Below are positions 62,714 through 64,000 of a stretch of 64,000 nucleotides of DNA, piece after piece; positions within the stretch are counted from its first letter, which is position 1; each line of letters starts with the position of its first letter. The DNA is from Cotesia glomerata (Eukaryota; Arthropoda; Insecta; Hymenoptera; Braconidae): NCBI RefSeq assembly GCF_020080835.1, contig NC_058167.1:1088768-1152767 (forward strand), written 5' to 3'. Position numbers and translations under genes: made by a program. The notes under the pieces were generated by a model that was not told the DNA's origin, made no database searches, and worked only from the letters and a program-made list of their open reading frames with translations.

Positions 62714-64000
62714 CGTGTCAGGCCTCCTGGGTCGCGCATCGGGCGCCTCCCCAGGTGGCGGATAGGGGAATGCCCGGCATATGTGCACATCAGATGCGTC
62801 GGGTACCGAGGAAATAGAGTACTCGGGGTGGACCAAAACCTAGCAAAAGATGATATGAAAATGACAGATCAATTTCAAACATCGTCCACGGTGCAGAGGG
62901 AGGATACCTCAGTGCCGGCGAGGAAAGGCGTGCAAACGGGCCTGAACTCGTCGTTATCAAGTTACCGTTTGAACAGCGGAGTAGACCCCATGGCTCTGCT
63001 GTCTAACAATGCTAGTAAGGTTACAGGGAGTACGAAATCAGCCTAGATGGCAGAGAACGGACAGCTGAGCAACATTCCTCCAAAAAGTGAAGGACCTTTT
63101 GCTCCTGTCACTAATCAAACCTACCGAGGAAGAATCAACTCTGTACTGACCGTTACAAGCCAACAGTCACCAATGGAGAGACTTGGCATCAAGATCGAAG
63201 AGTTAGCCGACTTCATAAAAGACAAGAAGAATCTCCATTATGAGATCAGAAAATTGGTTGTGTCTATTAGGACGGCATATAGTCTGGCCAACAAATCACC
63301 AACGACGTCGGCGTCAACGACTCAAACATCTCCGAGTCTGAGCAAAAAATCACAGCCACCTCTGGTCACTCCTAAGAAATTATCACAGCAAGGAGAGGGC
63401 AACAACAAGAAGAGGCCGCTGTCCACGCCCAGTCCTCCCACAGAAATTGACAAGCCAGCACAGAAAAAAACAGCCCGGAATGATACCTGGACCAAAGTGA
63501 CTCGGCAAAACCAGAAAAAGAAAGAACAGGAGCCAGCGGCTCAATCTGCTACAGCCCAAAACCAGCCAAACAACAGTGGCTCCAAGAAACCGAGGAGAAA
63601 GGAGACAAGAACTAAAGCTGTGCTTGTCCAACCAGCTGAAGGGCGAACATACGCCGATCTCCTCAAGGAAATCAAGGCCAAGGTAAGCCCTGTTGAGACG
63701 GGCGTAGACATAAAGTCTATTAAAAAGACGAAACACGGAGGCGTTCTCCTTGAAATGGCTCGAAAGACCAAAGACAGCAAGGCTTTCACTAATGCAGTAA
63801 AGGCAGCCACTGCAAACATCGGCACAGTCAAGACGCTAACACCAACAACAACGATCGAGATCCTCGACTTGGATGAAATCTCTACCGAGAGCGAAGTCCG
63901 TGAAGCACTTAAACGTGAATTCACTGATAGCCTGGAGTTCAAACGGGTAAATTTGACAAAACCCATACCACGAGGCAATCGGGCAGCCTTCTGCGAAGTA
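62711..64000 (+). mobile_element. R1-clade non-LTR retrotransposon, 5' end and ORF1 (runs off right edge)
   Basis: GC-rich 5' sequence (ctcgtgtcaggcctcctggg) begins exactly where (CA)n ends. The element is oriented like the two truncated copies and also sits in (CA)n, so it may be the full-length form. R1-clade elements such as Mino and Waldo are known to target (AC)n-type or related microsatellites. Confidence 0.75.
63047..64000 (+). CDS. R1-clade ORF1 (Gag-like), partial
   Basis: Open from ATG 63047 to the window edge (318 codons). The first half is Ser/Thr/Pro/Lys-rich (K-K-R-P-L-S-T-P-S-P-P). It then has R-T-Y-A-D-L-L-K-E-I-K, followed by K-T-K-H-G-G-V-L-L-E and T-T-T-I-E-I-L-D-L-D-E, the conserved block before the CCHC knuckles in R1-type ORF1 proteins. 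The knuckles would lie beyond the edge. The protein binds the element RNA. The codons directly before the ATG are TAG, and the same frame is open upstream from 62783 (possible ATG at 62855). Confidence 0.75.
   Translation, partial: MAENGQLSNIPPKSEGPFAPVTNQTYRGRINSVLTVTSQQSPMERLGIKIEELADFIKDKKNLHYEIRKLVVSIRTAYSLANKSPTTSASTTQTSPSLSKKSQPPLVTPKKLSQQGEGNNKKRPLSTPSPPTEIDKPAQKKTARNDTWTKVTRQNQKKKEQEPAAQSATAQNQPNNSGSKKPRRKETRTKAVLVQPAEGRTYADLLKEIKAKVSPVETGVDIKSIKKTKHGGVLLEMARKTKDSKAFTNAVKAATANIGTVKTLTPTTTIEILDLDEISTESEVREALKREFTDSLEFKRVNLTKPIPRGNRAAFCEV

Noticed and set aside
62711..62800. HDV-like ribozyme at the 5' end of the R1-clade element
   Set aside because: GCC/GGC and TCC words are present but no P1/P2 arrangement with the right order could be drawn by eye.

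Overview
The window is an AT-rich, intron-containing insect nuclear sequence. A parasitoid hymenopteran is my best guess, from the repeat style and the mix of R1-clade and R4/Dong-type retrotransposons, but no sequence in the window fixes the species. It is mostly transposable elements and palindromic repeats, with a few host exons between them. Three runs of exactly 100 N (4125-4224, 15244-15343, 50223-50322) are scaffold gaps of unknown true size.

Left part (1-7200). There are two paralogous F-box genes on the minus strand. One (exon at 1-263) runs off the left edge. The other (6635 down to 5800) can be modelled as three exons, with a WD40-like end. Between them lie a 314-bp satellite, AT-rich DNA and small inverted repeats. 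Next (7225-15110) is an old, frameshifted Ty3/gypsy element with a recognisable 5' LTR and a tRNA-Leu-type primer site, but no 3' LTR.

Middle (15360-22300). This stretch holds a piggyBac-like MITE, a full copy of a 1.2-kb repeat with an internal (CA)n tract, two tandem fold-back units whose hairpin arms co-vary, (TA)n, and nested inverted repeats interrupted by an LTR-like non-coding insertion.

Core (22297-38330). A young, nearly intact, virus-like Ty3/gypsy element (22394-34475) has near-identical 1.4-kb LTRs, a GGTA target duplication, a tRNA-Lys-type primer site, an extra leader ORF, gag, pol with a duplicated AT-hook linker, and env. The env resembles chuvirus (Jingchuvirales) glycoproteins. 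The element sits inside the reading frame of a second transposon. That decayed Mutator-like element encodes a herpesvirus-type (C76-like) cysteine protease domain, a Mutator transposase domain and a YqaJ-type exonuclease domain, followed by a 47-bp-period palindromic array (37851-38330).

Right part (38331-64000). This holds decayed repeats, a tRNA-derived SINE, a dense TACGGTA/TACCGTA array, two 5'-truncated R1-clade retrotransposons inside or beside the (CA)n of the 1.2-kb repeat, a 3' fragment of another non-LTR element, and a near-complete R4/Dong-type element. The Dong element lies in a TAA microsatellite and carries what looks like an HDV-like ribozyme at its 5' end. There is also one hidden host exon of an SLC5-type sodium/solute cotransporter (60957-61091), and the 5' end plus ORF1 of an R1-clade element that starts directly at another (CA)n tract and runs off the right edge.

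All calls come from reading the sequence by eye; no database or folding program was used.
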